NCBI RefSeq assembly: GCF_900103265.1
Contig: NZ_FMWX01000004.1
Coordinates: 277,495-341,494, forward strand
Length of the DNA: 64,000 nucleotides
Origin: Sphingomonas sp. NFR15
Lineage (GTDB): Bacteria > Pseudomonadota > Alphaproteobacteria > Sphingomonadales > Sphingomonadaceae
Direction of reading: 5' to 3'
A program made the position numbers and the translations under genes. Under the pieces are notes generated by a model. It was not told the origin of the DNA, did no database searches, and worked only from the letters and a program-made list of their open reading frames with translations. Numbering within the stretch: the first letter of the stretch is position 1; each line of letters opens with the position of its first letter. This document shows positions 1 to 7,636 of the stretch, one piece after another.

Positions 1-663
1 AAGGTCCGGCCTCCTTAGCCGTGTCTCGGTCTCGGCCATGTGCTTTCGCCATGCCGCGATCCTCGCATGATCCCCCGATCGCAGCACTTCGGGGATCGTG
101 CGCCCTTCCCAGTCAACAGGTCGGGTATAGTGCGGATATTCGAGAAGGCCGCTTTCGAAGCTCTCGTCATCCCCGCTGGAAGGCGCGCCCATTACGCCGG
201 GAAGCAGCCGAATGCAAGCGTCGAGAAGGACGAGCGCCCCCATCTCGCCGCCCGAGAGGATATAGTCGCCGATCGACACCTCCTCGATGCCGCGCCCTTC
301 GAAGATCCGCTCGTCGAACCCCTCGAACCGCCCGCACAGGATCGTGACGCCAGGGCCACTCGCGAGCGCGCGCACGCGGGCCTGCGTTAGCGGCGCCCCG
401 CGCGGCGTCATCGCAACCAGCGGCGCGCCGGTGGCGACGCTGTCGATCGCGGCGGCGAGCACATCGGCGCGCAGCACCATACCCGCCCCGCCCCCGGCTG
501 GCGTATCATCGACGGTGCGATGCTTGTCGGTCGCGAAATCGCGGATGTTGCGCGCATCGAGGCTCCACCGCCCCTCCGCGAGCGCTCGCCCGGCCAGCGA
601 CAGGCCGAGCGGGCCGGGGAACATATCCGGGTAGAGCGTGAGGATGGTGGCGGCGAAGGTCAT
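1..663 (-). CDS. trmD: tRNA (guanine-37-N1)-methyltransferase TrmD, 3' end outside window
   Basis: TrmD methylates G37 next to the anticodon in tRNAs, using S-adenosylmethionine, and so prevents +1 frameshifting. The reverse strand from the ATG at 663 encodes 221 residues before the window edge, against about 240 for the family. Visible family signatures are the N-terminal [13 protein letters not shown], the GGGAGMVL loop, the [11 protein letters not shown] segment and the trefoil-knot cofactor segment [10 protein letters not shown]. The ATG overlaps the TGA of vapC as ATGA, so trmD is probably translated by coupling to the toxin gene. The usual partner rimM lies upstream, separated by the toxin-antitoxin pair. 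Identity is very secure; only the C-terminus is missing. Confidence 0.96.
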   Translation of the reverse strand, partial: MTFAATILTLYPDMFPGPLGLSLAGRALAEGRWSLDARNIRDFATDKHRTVDDTPAGGGAGMVLRADVLAAAIDSVATGAPLVAMTPRGAPLTQARVRALASGPGVTILCGRFEGFDERIFEGRGIEEVSIGDYILSGGEMGALVLLDACIRLLPGVMGAPSSGDDESFESGLLEYPHYTRPVDWEGRTIPEVLRSGDHARIAAWRKHMAETETRLRRPDL

Positions 664-1037
664 GCCGCGCGCGTCCAGTCCTCGACGCGCAAGCCCGGAA
701 TGTCGGCGAAGTCAGACAGGTTCCGCGTGATGACGGTCGCGCCAAGGCTGAGGGCATGTCCAGCCAACAGGCGATCGAAGCGACCACGCCGGAAAGGCAT
801 CTTAGCGTAAGCTCGCGCCGCGGCCTCGTCGAACGGCATGAGTGGTATCTGCTCGATCAGCCGTTCAAGCATATCGATCGATGGCGCCAGACCATTTTCG
901 CTGCCTAGCGCTAGCTCGGCGAAGACGATCGCCGACATTCGTATGTCGCCGATCGCCGTCGCTTCGACCCGCCGGGTCAGCGCTGGATAGTTGCCACCGA
1001 CGAGATAGATGATCGTATTCGTATCGACGAGATACAT
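660..1037 (-). CDS. vapC: VapC-type PIN-domain ribonuclease toxin
   Basis: A 125-residue PIN-domain protein, the usual VapC length. The acidic active-site residues are visible: Asp5 in [10 protein letters not shown], the glutamate in VFAELALG, and the C-terminal [11 protein letters not shown] segment. VapC toxins cleave specific RNAs, often tRNA or rRNA, when the antitoxin is lost. The start overlaps the antitoxin stop by one base and its own stop overlaps the trmD start, so vapB, vapC and trmD form one translationally coupled unit. The RNA target cannot be read from the sequence. Confidence 0.9.
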   Translation of the reverse strand: MYLVDTNTIIYLVGGNYPALTRRVEATAIGDIRMSAIVFAELALGSENGLAPSIDMLERLIEQIPLMPFDEAAARAYAKMPFRRGRFDRLLAGHALSLGATVITRNLSDFADIPGLRVEDWTRAA

Positions 1038-1300
1038 CAGCTATCGCGACCAAGCAGGTGCCAATCGCGCGGCGAATCGTCGAAATCCTCACGCGGCAGC
1101 GGCTTGAGCCACGGCATCGACCCGGCAATTCCGGTCAGGTCGATCTTTCGCTTGGGCGCATCGACCGGCTCGAAGCTGAACCGGCCATGTTCCTCGCGGA
1201 CGCGCATTTCGGCGCCTTCCTCAAGGCCAAGCGCCTTGGGCAGCCGCAGGGCCAGCGAATTGCCCGACTTGAACACCTTGGCTTTATATTCCTCGCTCAT
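1037..1300 (-). CDS. vapB: VapB/AbrB-type antitoxin
   Basis: A small antitoxin with an N-terminal swapped-hairpin AbrB/MazE DNA-binding domain (KAKVFKSGNSLALRLPKAL). Its C-terminal tail, rich in acidic residues, prolines and tryptophans (residues about 45-87), is the expected toxin-wrapping segment. I chose the ATG at 1300 (87 residues) because a GGAG lies 8 bases upstream; a GTG at 1309 is in frame but less well placed. It should neutralise VapC and, with it, repress its own promoter. A candidate operator lies directly upstream at 1313-1333. Confidence 0.88.
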   Translation of the reverse strand: MSEEYKAKVFKSGNSLALRLPKALGLEEGAEMRVREEHGRFSFEPVDAPKRKIDLTGIAGSMPWLKPLPREDFDDSPRDWHLLGRDS

Positions 1301-1312
1301 GGCCGTCACTCC

Positions 1313-1333
1313 GTATATACGAATAGTATATAC
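1313..1333. promoter_or_regulatory. Candidate VapBC operator, paired GTATATAC sites
   Basis: Two identical copies of the self-palindromic octamer GTATATAC (1313-1320 and 1326-1333) are separated by five bases, 12 bases upstream of the vapB ATG and touching the rimM stop codon. AT-rich paired palindromes are typical operators for autoregulated VapBC modules and stand out here in high-GC DNA. The first T of the stop codon complement lies at the edge of the site, so rimM translation and toxin regulation share sequence. Confidence 0.6.
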
Positions 1334-1809
1334 TAAACCACGAATGCCCCGTCAACGACCACCCGCTCGCCGTCCCATTCGGGCACCGCGTCGGTGGTCA
1401 TCGGCACCATGAAGCGCTGGCCGCTCTCGCGTTCGATCTCGATCACGTCGCCCGCCCCGAAATCCTCGATCAGCACGACACGCCCAAGCGGCTCACCCTC
1501 GGTCGATACCGCGGTGAGCCCGATCAGGTCGGAATGATAATATTCGCCGGGTTCGAGCGGTGGCAGCGCCGAACGCGGCACCGTCAGTTCGGTACCGCGC
1601 AGCGCTTCGGCGGCGTTGCGATCGGTCACTTCGGCGAAGCGCGCGATCGTGCCGTTGCTGCCGGGGCGCGCCGACTTCAACGTCAGCGCGCCGCCATTCA
1701 GCACCGTGTAGCGCGCCAGATCCTCGGTGAAGACCTTGAGCCGCACCTCCCCCGTCACGCCATGCGCGCCGATGATGACGGCAAGCGTAACGGGGCGATC
1801 CGCCGACAT
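1333..1809 (-). CDS. rimM: 16S rRNA processing/maturation factor RimM
   Basis: RimM assists assembly of the 30S head domain by binding ribosomal protein S19. The 158-residue product has the N-terminal beta-barrel (LAVIIGAHGVTGEVRLKVF) and the C-terminal PRC barrel (EYYHSDLIGLTAV, VIEIER, VDGAFVV), and matches family length. The start overlaps the rpsP stop by one base (TAATG). It sits in its conserved place between rpsP and trmD, although trmD is pushed away by vapBC. Confidence 0.96.
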   Translation of the reverse strand: MSADRPVTLAVIIGAHGVTGEVRLKVFTEDLARYTVLNGGALTLKSARPGSNGTIARFAEVTDRNAAEALRGTELTVPRSALPPLEPGEYYHSDLIGLTAVSTEGEPLGRVVLIEDFGAGDVIEIERESGQRFMVPMTTDAVPEWDGERVVVDGAFVV

Positions 1810-2225
1810 TATGCTTCGGCCGAAGCCTCTTCAGCGGCAGCCTCTTCGGCGGGCGCAGCCGCGGCGGCCTTGGCGGCCTCCTCGGCTTCGGCGAGCTTGG
1901 TGGCGCGTTCCTCGGCGCGCTCGGTCGCCTTCTCGCCGGGCTTGCCCTTGTTCGGGTTGTTGCGCGCAGCGCGCTCCTTCACGCCGGCCGCATCAAGGAA
2001 GCGGGCGACACGGTCGGTCGGCTGCGCGCCGTTGCCGAGCCAGTGCTTCGCGCGCTCGGCGTCGAGGATGATGCGCTTCTCGTCATCCTTGGCGAGCAGC
2101 GGATTGTACGTGCCGATCTTCTCGATGAACCGGCCGTCGCGCGGCGAGCGCGCGTCCGCCACGACGATGCGGTAATAGGGACGCTTCTTGGAACCGCCAC
2201 GCGACAGACGAATGCTGAGTGCCAT
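1809..2225 (-). CDS. rpsP: 30S ribosomal protein S16
   Basis: Ribosomal protein S16 of the small subunit. Residues 1-80 contain the classic core ([38 protein letters not shown]). The protein is 138 residues long, about 50 more than the usual 80-90, because of a low-complexity alanine/glutamate tail from about residue 90 to the end. Such tails occur in some alphaproteobacteria. It heads the ribosomal cluster rpsP-rimM-(vapBC)-trmD; ffh lies upstream, separated by a strong hairpin. Confidence 0.97.
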   Translation of the reverse strand: MALSIRLSRGGSKKRPYYRIVVADARSPRDGRFIEKIGTYNPLLAKDDEKRIILDAERAKHWLGNGAQPTDRVARFLDAAGVKERAARNNPNKGKPGEKATERAEERATKLAEAEEAAKAAAAAPAEEAAAEEASAEA

Positions 2226-2250
2226 CTTGAACTACTTCCTTCTTGATTTC

Positions 2251-2335
2251 CGTCGCCCCGGCGGAGGCCGGGGCCGCTATGGTGGTGGGCGCTACGTGTC
2301 TCCACGCAGCGGCCCCGGCCTCCGCCGGGGCGACG
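2251..2335. repeat. Perfect 28-bp inverted repeat (palindromic repeat family A)
   Basis: Two 28-base arms, 2251-2278 and 2308-2335, are exact reverse complements around a 29-base loop. They fill the gap between the ffh stop and the rpsP start. Related copies occur at 12880-12968 and 19720-19804 (core GCCCCGGC...GCCGGGGC), which marks this as a dispersed repeat family. Lying in the transcript between ffh and rpsP, it would form a very stable RNA hairpin and could attenuate read-through or stabilise transcript ends. Confidence 0.9.
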
Positions 2336-2339
2336 AACC

Positions 2340-3854
2340 CTACTTCTTCTTGTTCATCAAATTCTCGAACCCCGGCGGCAGCTTGGCCTGCCCGCCGCCA
2401 AGCCCGGGCAGACCGCCCGAATTGCCGCCGATCAGGCTGCCAATGTCGGGCATGCCGGCCCCGCCGAGGCCACCCATGCCGCCACCGCCCATGCCCCCCT
2501 TGCCGAACATCGCCGCCATGCCCTTCAACCCGCCCATCTTGCGGATCTTCTTCATGGCGCCGGCCATTTCCTGGTGCATCTTGAGCAGCTTGTTGACGTC
2601 CTGCACGGTCGTGCCGCTGCCCTTGGCGATGCGGATCTTGCGCTTGGCGTTGAGCAGCTCGGGCTTGGCGCGCTCCTTGGGAGTCATCGAGCCGATCATC
2701 GCGTCCATGTGGATCAGCACCTTTTCGCCGCCGACCTGCTGGACCGCGTTCTGCGCCTTCTTGAGCCCCGGCAGCATCCCTGCGAGCGCGCCGAGCCCAC
2801 CCATCTTGCGCATCTGCTGGAGCTGCGCGCGCAGATCGTTGAGATCGAACTGACCCTTGGCGAGCCGCGCCGCGATCTTCTCGGCATCTTCCTGCTGGAT
2901 CGTCTCGGCGGCGCGTTCGACCAGGCTGACCACGTCGCCCATGCCGAGGATACGCCCCGCGACCCGGCTCGGATGGAAGGCTTCGAGCGCATCCATCTTC
3001 TCGCCGGTACCGGCGAACTTGATCGGTTTGCCGGTGACCGCGCGCATCGACAGCGCCGCGCCACCGCGCGCATCGCCGTCCATGCGGGTCAGCACCACGC
3101 CGGTCAGCGGCACCTGGGCCGAGAAGCTGGTCGCGACGTTGACCGCGTCCTGCCCGGTCAGCGCATCGACGACGAGCAGGATTTCCGCCGGCTTCGCGAC
3201 GTCGGCGACCGCGCGCATCTCGTCCATCAGCGCCTGGTCGACGTGGAGGCGGCCCGCCGTGTCGAGCATCAGCACGTCATAGCCCTGCAGCTTCGCCGCC
3301 TGGAGCGCGCGTCGCGCGATATCGACCGGCTGCTGGCCGGGCACGATCGGCAGCGTCGCCACCTCGGTCTGCGTGCCCAGCGTCGCAAGCTGTTCCTGCG
3401 CATTCGGGCGATTGACGTCGAGCGACGCCATCAACACCTTCTTGCGCTCGCGCCCGCCCTGCCCGCCGGACAGCCGCCGCGCGATCTTGGCGGTGGTCGT
3501 CGTCTTGCCAGAGCCTTGCAGGCCGACCATCATGATGACGGCGGGCGGCGCCACGCCGAGATCGAGTTCGGCGGCGCTACCATCGCCATCGCCACCCAAC
3601 ATCGCGACCAGCGCGTCGTTGACGATCTTGACGACCTGCTGACCCGGCGTGACCGAGCGCAACACCTGCTGGCCGATCGCCTGCTCGGTCGCCTTGTCGA
3701 CGAATTCGCGCGCCACCGGCAGCGCGACGTCGGCTTCGAGCAGCGCGACGCGCACCTCGCGCATCGCCGCGCGCACGTCCGCCTCGGTCAGCGACCCGCG
3801 GCCGCGCAACCGATCGAACACACCGCCAAGACGGTCGCTGAGGCTCTCGAACAT
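2340..3854 (-). CDS. ffh: Signal recognition particle protein Ffh
   Basis: Ffh is the SRP54 GTPase that binds 4.5S RNA and signal sequences and delivers ribosomes to FtsY. The 504-residue product has the N domain (MFESLSDRLGGVFDRL), the G domain with P-loop GLQGSGKTTTTAKIA and DTAGRLHVD, TRMDGDARGG, and a methionine/glycine-rich M domain ending in KLPPGFENLMNKKK. I chose the ATG at 3854, with GGAAGG 7 bases upstream, over an in-frame start at 3869. It runs in the same direction as rpsP. FtsY, its receptor, is encoded nearby on the other strand. Confidence 0.97.
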   Translation of the reverse strand: MFESLSDRLGGVFDRLRGRGSLTEADVRAAMREVRVALLEADVALPVAREFVDKATEQAIGQQVLRSVTPGQQVVKIVNDALVAMLGGDGDGSAAELDLGVAPPAVIMMVGLQGSGKTTTTAKIARRLSGGQGGRERKKVLMASLDVNRPNAQEQLATLGTQTEVATLPIVPGQQPVDIARRALQAAKLQGYDVLMLDTAGRLHVDQALMDEMRAVADVAKPAEILLVVDALTGQDAVNVATSFSAQVPLTGVVLTRMDGDARGGAALSMRAVTGKPIKFAGTGEKMDALEAFHPSRVAGRILGMGDVVSLVERAAETIQQEDAEKIAARLAKGQFDLNDLRAQLQQMRKMGGLGALAGMLPGLKKAQNAVQQVGGEKVLIHMDAMIGSMTPKERAKPELLNAKRKIRIAKGSGTTVQDVNKLLKMHQEMAGAMKKIRKMGGLKGMAAMFGKGGMGGGGMGGLGGAGMPDIGSLIGGNSGGLPGLGGGQAKLPPGFENLMNKKK

Positions 3855-3904
3855 CGTCAAACCTTCCACTTCGAACGCCGCCGCCCTATGGGAAAACGCA
3901 AAAG

Positions 3905-3936
3905 ACGCCGGCGGACGAAACCTCGTCGGCCGGCGT
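3905..3936. other. Stem-loop in the ffh/mtaB divergent region
   Basis: Arms 3905-3918 and 3923-3936 pair over 14 positions with one mismatch around the loop AACC. The element lies upstream of ffh (minus) and upstream of mtaB (plus). It has no T-run, so it is not an obvious terminator; it may be a 5' leader structure or a small palindromic repeat. Nothing else is recognised in 3855-4115. Confidence 0.5.
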
Positions 3937-4115
3937 AGCCCCGCAGGGCGAGCCTTTCACGAATCCCTTTGGGGACGCGATCAAGGGCGGCAATAGCGGT
4001 TTTGCACCGCCATCGCAAGCGCCGCGCTCATGCCCTGCGCGGCGCAGGGTGCTGCGGTCGAACGCCGGCCAGCGCAGAATGGACAATGGTCGCGCCCGTC
4101 CCTAGATCACCGCGC

Positions 4116-5534
4116 ATGATCGACCGCGCCGGCCCTGTCGTGGCTGACCCCCACATCGTCAGCCTGGGCTGCCGGCTCAACATCGCCGAGAGCGAGACGA
4201 TCCGTGCGCTGCTCGCCGGACGCGACACCGTCGTCGTCAACAGTTGCGCGGTCACCAACAGCGCGGTGACCGAGACCCGCGCCGCGATCCGCCGCGCGCG
4301 GCGCGACCGCCCGACAGCGGAGATCGTCGTCACCGGCTGCGCCGCGCAGATTGATCCGGCGGGCTTCGCGGCGATGCCCGAGGTCGATCGCGTGATCGGC
4401 AATGCCGAGAAGCTACACGCCTCGGCGTGGCAAGCGACCGCGCCCGTGCTGGTCGGCGACATCATGCGGGTGCGTGATACCGCCCCGCATCTGGCGAGCG
4501 CCTTCGCCGCGCACGCCCGCGCCTTTGTCGAGGTGCAGAACGGCTGCGACCACCGCTGCACCTTCTGCGCGATTCCCTTCGGACGCGGCAACAGCCGCTC
4601 GGTGCCGGCGGGCGGCGTGATCGACCGGATCGCGGCGCTGGTCGATGCGGGCTATCGCGAGGTGGTGCTGACCGGGGTCGATCTCACCAGCTACGGCCCC
4701 GATCTGCCCGGCGCGCCGAGCCTCGGCCTGCTCGTCGAGCGCATCCTCGCGTATGTGCCCCGGCTCGAACGGCTGCGGCTGTCCTCGCTCGATTCGGTCG
4801 AGATCGACGACCGACTGTTCGATCTGATCGCCGGGCACCCGCGCGTCATGCCGCACGTCCACCTGTCGTTCCAGGCCGGCGACGACATGATCCTCAAGCG
4901 GATGAAGCGCCGCCACAGCCGCGCGCAGGCGGTGGCGCTGGTCGAGCGCCTCAAGGCGGCACGCCCGGACATCGCGATCGGCGCAGACCTGATCGCCGGC
5001 TTCCCGACCGAGGATTCCGCGATGTTCGCGAACACGCTGGCGCTGATCGACGATTGCGACATCGTCCACGCGCACATCTTCCCCTATTCGCCCCGAGAGG
5101 GCACGCCGGCGGCGCGGATGCCGCAAGTACCGGTGGCGGTGCGCAAGGCGCGTGCCGGCGCACTGCGCGCGGCGGCGGCGCGGCGCAAGGCGGCATGGCT
5201 CCAGCGCCTCGTCGGCACCGAACAGGACGTGCTGATCGAGCGCCCCGGTGATCGCGGCCATGCCGGCAACTTCGCCGAAGTTCGCTTCCCCGCCCCGCCC
5301 CCCGTTCGTGCTGAGCCTGTCGAAGCCTGTCCTGAGCGGCAGGCTTTGCCAGCCAGCCGAAGGGCACGTGCGCCCGGAACACGCCCTTCGACAAGCTCAG
5401 GGCGAACGGTTGGTGTAGGCGACGTCCTTCGCCTCATCATCACCGCCACGGACGGCCTCACCCTCCAAGCCACCCCAATACTCTCCCCGGCGGCGAACCA
5501 ACCCGCCCCATCGCTTCAAAAGGCCCTCGCATGA
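4116..5534 (+). CDS. mtaB: tRNA t6A37 methylthiotransferase MtaB, with in-frame repeat insertion
   Basis: MtaB is a radical SAM enzyme that adds a methylthio group to t6A at position 37 of ANN-decoding tRNAs. The N-terminal cluster cysteines are in SLGCRLN, NSCAVT and TGCAAQ; the radical SAM triad is CDHRCTFC. A C-terminal TRAM-like segment follows (VLIERPGDRGHAGNFAEVRF). About 37 codons of a palindromic repeat (5301-5410) then interrupt that domain before VGVGDVLRLIITA resumes. The start is uncertain: ATG 4116, ATG 4086 and downstream GTG codons are possible, none with a strong ribosome site. The TGA overlaps the ftsY ATG. Confidence 0.93.
   Translation: MIDRAGPVVADPHIVSLGCRLNIAESETIRALLAGRDTVVVNSCAVTNSAVTETRAAIRRARRDRPTAEIVVTGCAAQIDPAGFAAMPEVDRVIGNAEKLHASAWQATAPVLVGDIMRVRDTAPHLASAFAAHARAFVEVQNGCDHRCTFCAIPFGRGNSRSVPAGGVIDRIAALVDAGYREVVLTGVDLTSYGPDLPGAPSLGLLVERILAYVPRLERLRLSSLDSVEIDDRLFDLIAGHPRVMPHVHLSFQAGDDMILKRMKRRHSRAQAVALVERLKAARPDIAIGADLIAGFPTEDSAMFANTLALIDDCDIVHAHIFPYSPREGTPAARMPQVPVAVRKARAGALRAAAARRKAAWLQRLVGTEQDVLIERPGDRGHAGNFAEVRFPAPPPVRAEPVEACPERQALPASRRARAPGTRPSTSSGRTVGVGDVLRLIITATDGLTLQATPILSPAANQPAPSLQKALA
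5301..5410. repeat. Palindromic repeat (family B) inserted in frame within mtaB
   Basis: Imperfect inverted arms beginning CCGTTCGTGCTGAGC at 5302 and ending GCTCAGGGCGAACGG at 5409 are the same repeat as the intergenic copy at 12222-12322. Here the element is read through as protein (PVRAEPVEAC ... TRPSTSSGRT) without a stop or frameshift. It interrupts the C-terminal domain of MtaB around residues 396-431. Confidence 0.85.
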
Positions 5535-6472
5535 GCACCACACCCGGCTGGCACGAGCGCCTGCTCGGCGGCTTCAAGCGCACCTCCGATCGGCTGATCG
5601 GCAATCTCGTCGGGCTCGGCACCGCCCCGCTCGACACCGAGACGCTCGACGAGATCGAGGAAGCGCTGATCGCTTCCGATCTCGGCCCGGAGACCGCGCA
5701 TCGCATTCGCGACCGGCTCGCCTCGGGCATGTTCGAGCGCGACATGGAGGATCTCGGCATCCGCCTCACCGTCGCCGAAGAGGTCGAGAAGGTGCTGGAG
5801 AAGGTCGCCAAGCCGCTCGAGATCGAGGCGTTCCCGCGTCCGCAGGTGATCCTCGTCATCGGCGTCAACGGATCGGGCAAGACCACCACGATCGCCAAAC
5901 TCGCGCACTGGCTGAAAGAGCAGGATTATGCGGTGATGCTCGCCGCCGGCGACACCTTCCGCGCCGCCGCGATCGGCCAGCTCGCAACCTGGGCCGAGCG
6001 CGCGGGCGTGCCGATCATCAGCGGCAAGGAAGGCGGCGATGCCGCCGGCATCGTCTATGAGGCTGTCAAGCAGGCGACCGCGATCGGCACCGACGTGCTG
6101 ATCGTCGACACCGCCGGCCGGCTCCAGAACAAGCGCGAGCTGATGGACGAGCTCGCCAAGATCCGCCGCGTGCTCGGCCGGCTCAACCCGGCCGCGCCGC
6201 ACGACGTGGTGCTGGTGCTCGATGCCACCACCGGCCAGAACGCTCTATCGCAGATCGAAGTGTTCAAGGAGATGGCGGGCGTCACCGGCCTCGTCATGAC
6301 CAAGCTCGACGGCTCCGCGCGCGGCGGCATCCTCGTCGCGGCGGCGGAGAAATACGGGCTGCCGATCCACGCGATCGGCGTCGGCGAGGGCATGGGCGAT
6401 CTCCGCCCGTTCGACGCCAACGAAGTCTCGCGGATCATCGCCGGTGTCGATGGAGTGAAGCGCCGTGGATAA
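5531..6472 (+). CDS. ftsY: Signal recognition particle receptor FtsY
   Basis: FtsY is the membrane-associated SRP receptor GTPase. The 313-residue product has the N domain followed by a G domain with P-loop GVNGSGKTTTIAKLA, DTAGRLQNKRELMDEL, TKLDGSARGG and the C-terminal GVGEGMGDLRPFD. It lacks the long acidic A domain of the E. coli protein, which is usual in alphaproteobacteria. Its ATG overlaps the mtaB stop and its 3' end overlaps the ispZ start, so the three genes form one operon. Confidence 0.97.
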   Translation: MSTTPGWHERLLGGFKRTSDRLIGNLVGLGTAPLDTETLDEIEEALIASDLGPETAHRIRDRLASGMFERDMEDLGIRLTVAEEVEKVLEKVAKPLEIEAFPRPQVILVIGVNGSGKTTTIAKLAHWLKEQDYAVMLAAGDTFRAAAIGQLATWAERAGVPIISGKEGGDAAGIVYEAVKQATAIGTDVLIVDTAGRLQNKRELMDELAKIRRVLGRLNPAAPHDVVLVLDATTGQNALSQIEVFKEMAGVTGLVMTKLDGSARGGILVAAAEKYGLPIHAIGVGEGMGDLRPFDANEVSRIIAGVDGVKRRG

Positions 6473-7103
6473 GAAGCCGGTCAACGCGCCGATGCTGCGC
6501 ATGGCGGTCGATTACGTCCCGCTCGTGGTGTTCTTCGTGGTCAATTATCTGGCTCCCGGCCCGGTCGTGGCCAAGGCGATCGCCGCGACGATCGCGTTCA
6601 TGATCGCCGAAGTGGCGGCGCTACTGTTCTCGCGGCTGCGGCTCGGCTCGATCTCGCCGATGCTGTGGATCACCGGCGTCCTCGTGCTCGTGTTCGGCGC
6701 GCTGACCATCTATTTCCACGACCAGCAATTCATCCAGATGAAGCCGACCTTCGTCTATGCGCTGTTCGGCGGCCTGCTGCTGTTCGGCTGGCTGACCGGA
6801 CGCCCGCTGCTCCAGCAACTGCTCGAAACCGCCTATCCGGGGCTGGATGCCGAGGGCTGGCGCAAGCTGACCCGCAACTGGGCGGTCTTCTTCATCCTGA
6901 TGGCAATGGGCAACGAAGCCGTGTGGCGCGGCACCGCGATACTGTGGGGCAAGGACGCGGGGTGGAACGCCTGGCTGTGGTACAAGATGCCCGGCTGCGT
7001 CATCATCACGCTCGTGTTCGCGATGGCCAACGTGCCGATGTTGATGAAACACGGCCTGACGCTCGGTGAGGAAAAGCCGCCGCTGGTCCCGCCGGAGGGG
7101 TGA
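6465..7103 (+). CDS. ispZ: Inner membrane septation protein A family (IspZ/YciB)
   Basis: A 212-residue, five- to six-helix membrane protein of the IspZ/YciB family, needed for normal septation and envelope integrity in other bacteria. Membrane segments are visible at about residues 14-35, 37-57, 63-80, 90-110, 137-150 and 165-185. The family motif GNEAVWR is present (MGNEAVWRGTAILWG). The start is GTG at 6465, overlapping the end of ftsY by 8 bases, in the usual ftsY-ispZ order. Confidence 0.92.
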   Translation: MDKKPVNAPMLRMAVDYVPLVVFFVVNYLAPGPVVAKAIAATIAFMIAEVAALLFSRLRLGSISPMLWITGVLVLVFGALTIYFHDQQFIQMKPTFVYALFGGLLLFGWLTGRPLLQQLLETAYPGLDAEGWRKLTRNWAVFFILMAMGNEAVWRGTAILWGKDAGWNAWLWYKMPGCVIITLVFAMANVPMLMKHGLTLGEEKPPLVPPEG

Positions 7104-7131
7104 TCGTTTGGTCGATCACCCGGCCTCAAAA

Positions 7132-7282
7132 CGTCACCCCAGCGCAAGCTGGGGTCTCGCGCGATCGGGCGAGCGTGCCGAACCTCGCGGGAAGATGCCA
7201 GCTTACGCTGGCATGACGGCGAGTGGCCTTCGTCACCCCAGCGCAAGCTGGGGTCTCCCGCGATCAGGCGAGCGTGTCGAAC
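7132..7282. repeat. Palindromic repeat cluster (family C) downstream of ispZ
   Basis: Three palindromic units lie in tandem: 7132-7157 and 7231-7256 (identical, core CCCCAGCGCAAGCTGGGG) and 7193-7219 (core TGCCAGCTTACGCTGGCA). Between them runs the spacer GATCGGGCGAGCGTGCCGAA, repeated at 7263-7282 with changes, where it also encodes the last codons of the GIY-YIG gene. Further units are at 7582-7608, 8466-8491 and 8523-8548. Confidence 0.85.
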
Positions 7283-7554
7283 AGATCGCGCCACTCCGGG
7301 TTGCCCAGTTCGACCAGCTCGACCTTCCAGCCCCGCCGCCACGCCTTGAGCGCTTTCTCGCGCGCGATCGCCTCCTCGATCGTGTCGAACCGCTCGGCGT
7401 GAACCAACGTCTTGATACCGTAGCGCCGGCAATAGGCCGATCCGACATCGCGCCGATGCTGATCGACTCGTGCCGCGAGATGCGCGGTCACACCGATGTA
7501 GAGCATGCCGCGCGGCTTGCTCGCCATTAGATACGTCCAGCCCCCGCGTGACAT
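7264..7554 (-). CDS. GIY-YIG nuclease family protein
   Basis: A 96-residue single-domain GIY-YIG protein of the YhbQ/UPF0213 type. The domain starts with TYLMASKPRGMLYIGVT (the second motif half is LYIG). It has the conserved arginine in LAARVDQHR, the histidine in VHAERF, and the metal-binding glutamate region EEAIAREKALKAW. The cellular role of these small proteins is not established; a DNA-cleaving activity is inferred from the fold. Both ends of the gene lie in copies of the same repeat spacer (7263-7282 and 7556-7579), so it may move or multiply with the repeats. Confidence 0.85.
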   Translation of the reverse strand: MSRGGWTYLMASKPRGMLYIGVTAHLAARVDQHRRDVGSAYCRRYGIKTLVHAERFDTIEEAIAREKALKAWRRGWKVELVELGNPEWRDLFDTLA

Positions 7555-7555
7555 G

Positions 7556-7608
7556 GGGCGAGCGTATTGGACCTCGCGGGGAGATGCCAGCTTGCGCTGG
7601 CATGACGG
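7556..7608. repeat. Palindromic repeat (family C) upstream of the GIY-YIG gene
   Basis: The spacer GGCGAGCGTATTGGACCTCG begins at 7557 and is followed by the palindrome at 7582-7608 (core TGCCAGCTTGCGCTGGCA). The same spacer-palindrome arrangement occurs at 7164-7219, on the other side of the GIY-YIG gene. Confidence 0.8.
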
Positions 7609-7636
7609 GGGGGAAAAACCCGCGCTCGAAGCAAAG

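Noticed and set aside
2574..3938. Long plus-strand open frame of 454 codons opposite ffh
   Set aside because: It is antisense to a certain gene, has arginine/histidine-rich composition typical of high-GC shadow frames and no ribosome site.
7132..7608. Possible CRISPR array
   Set aside because: The units are palindromes of two types with irregular spacing and a gene between them; there are no equal-length unique spacers and no cas genes.
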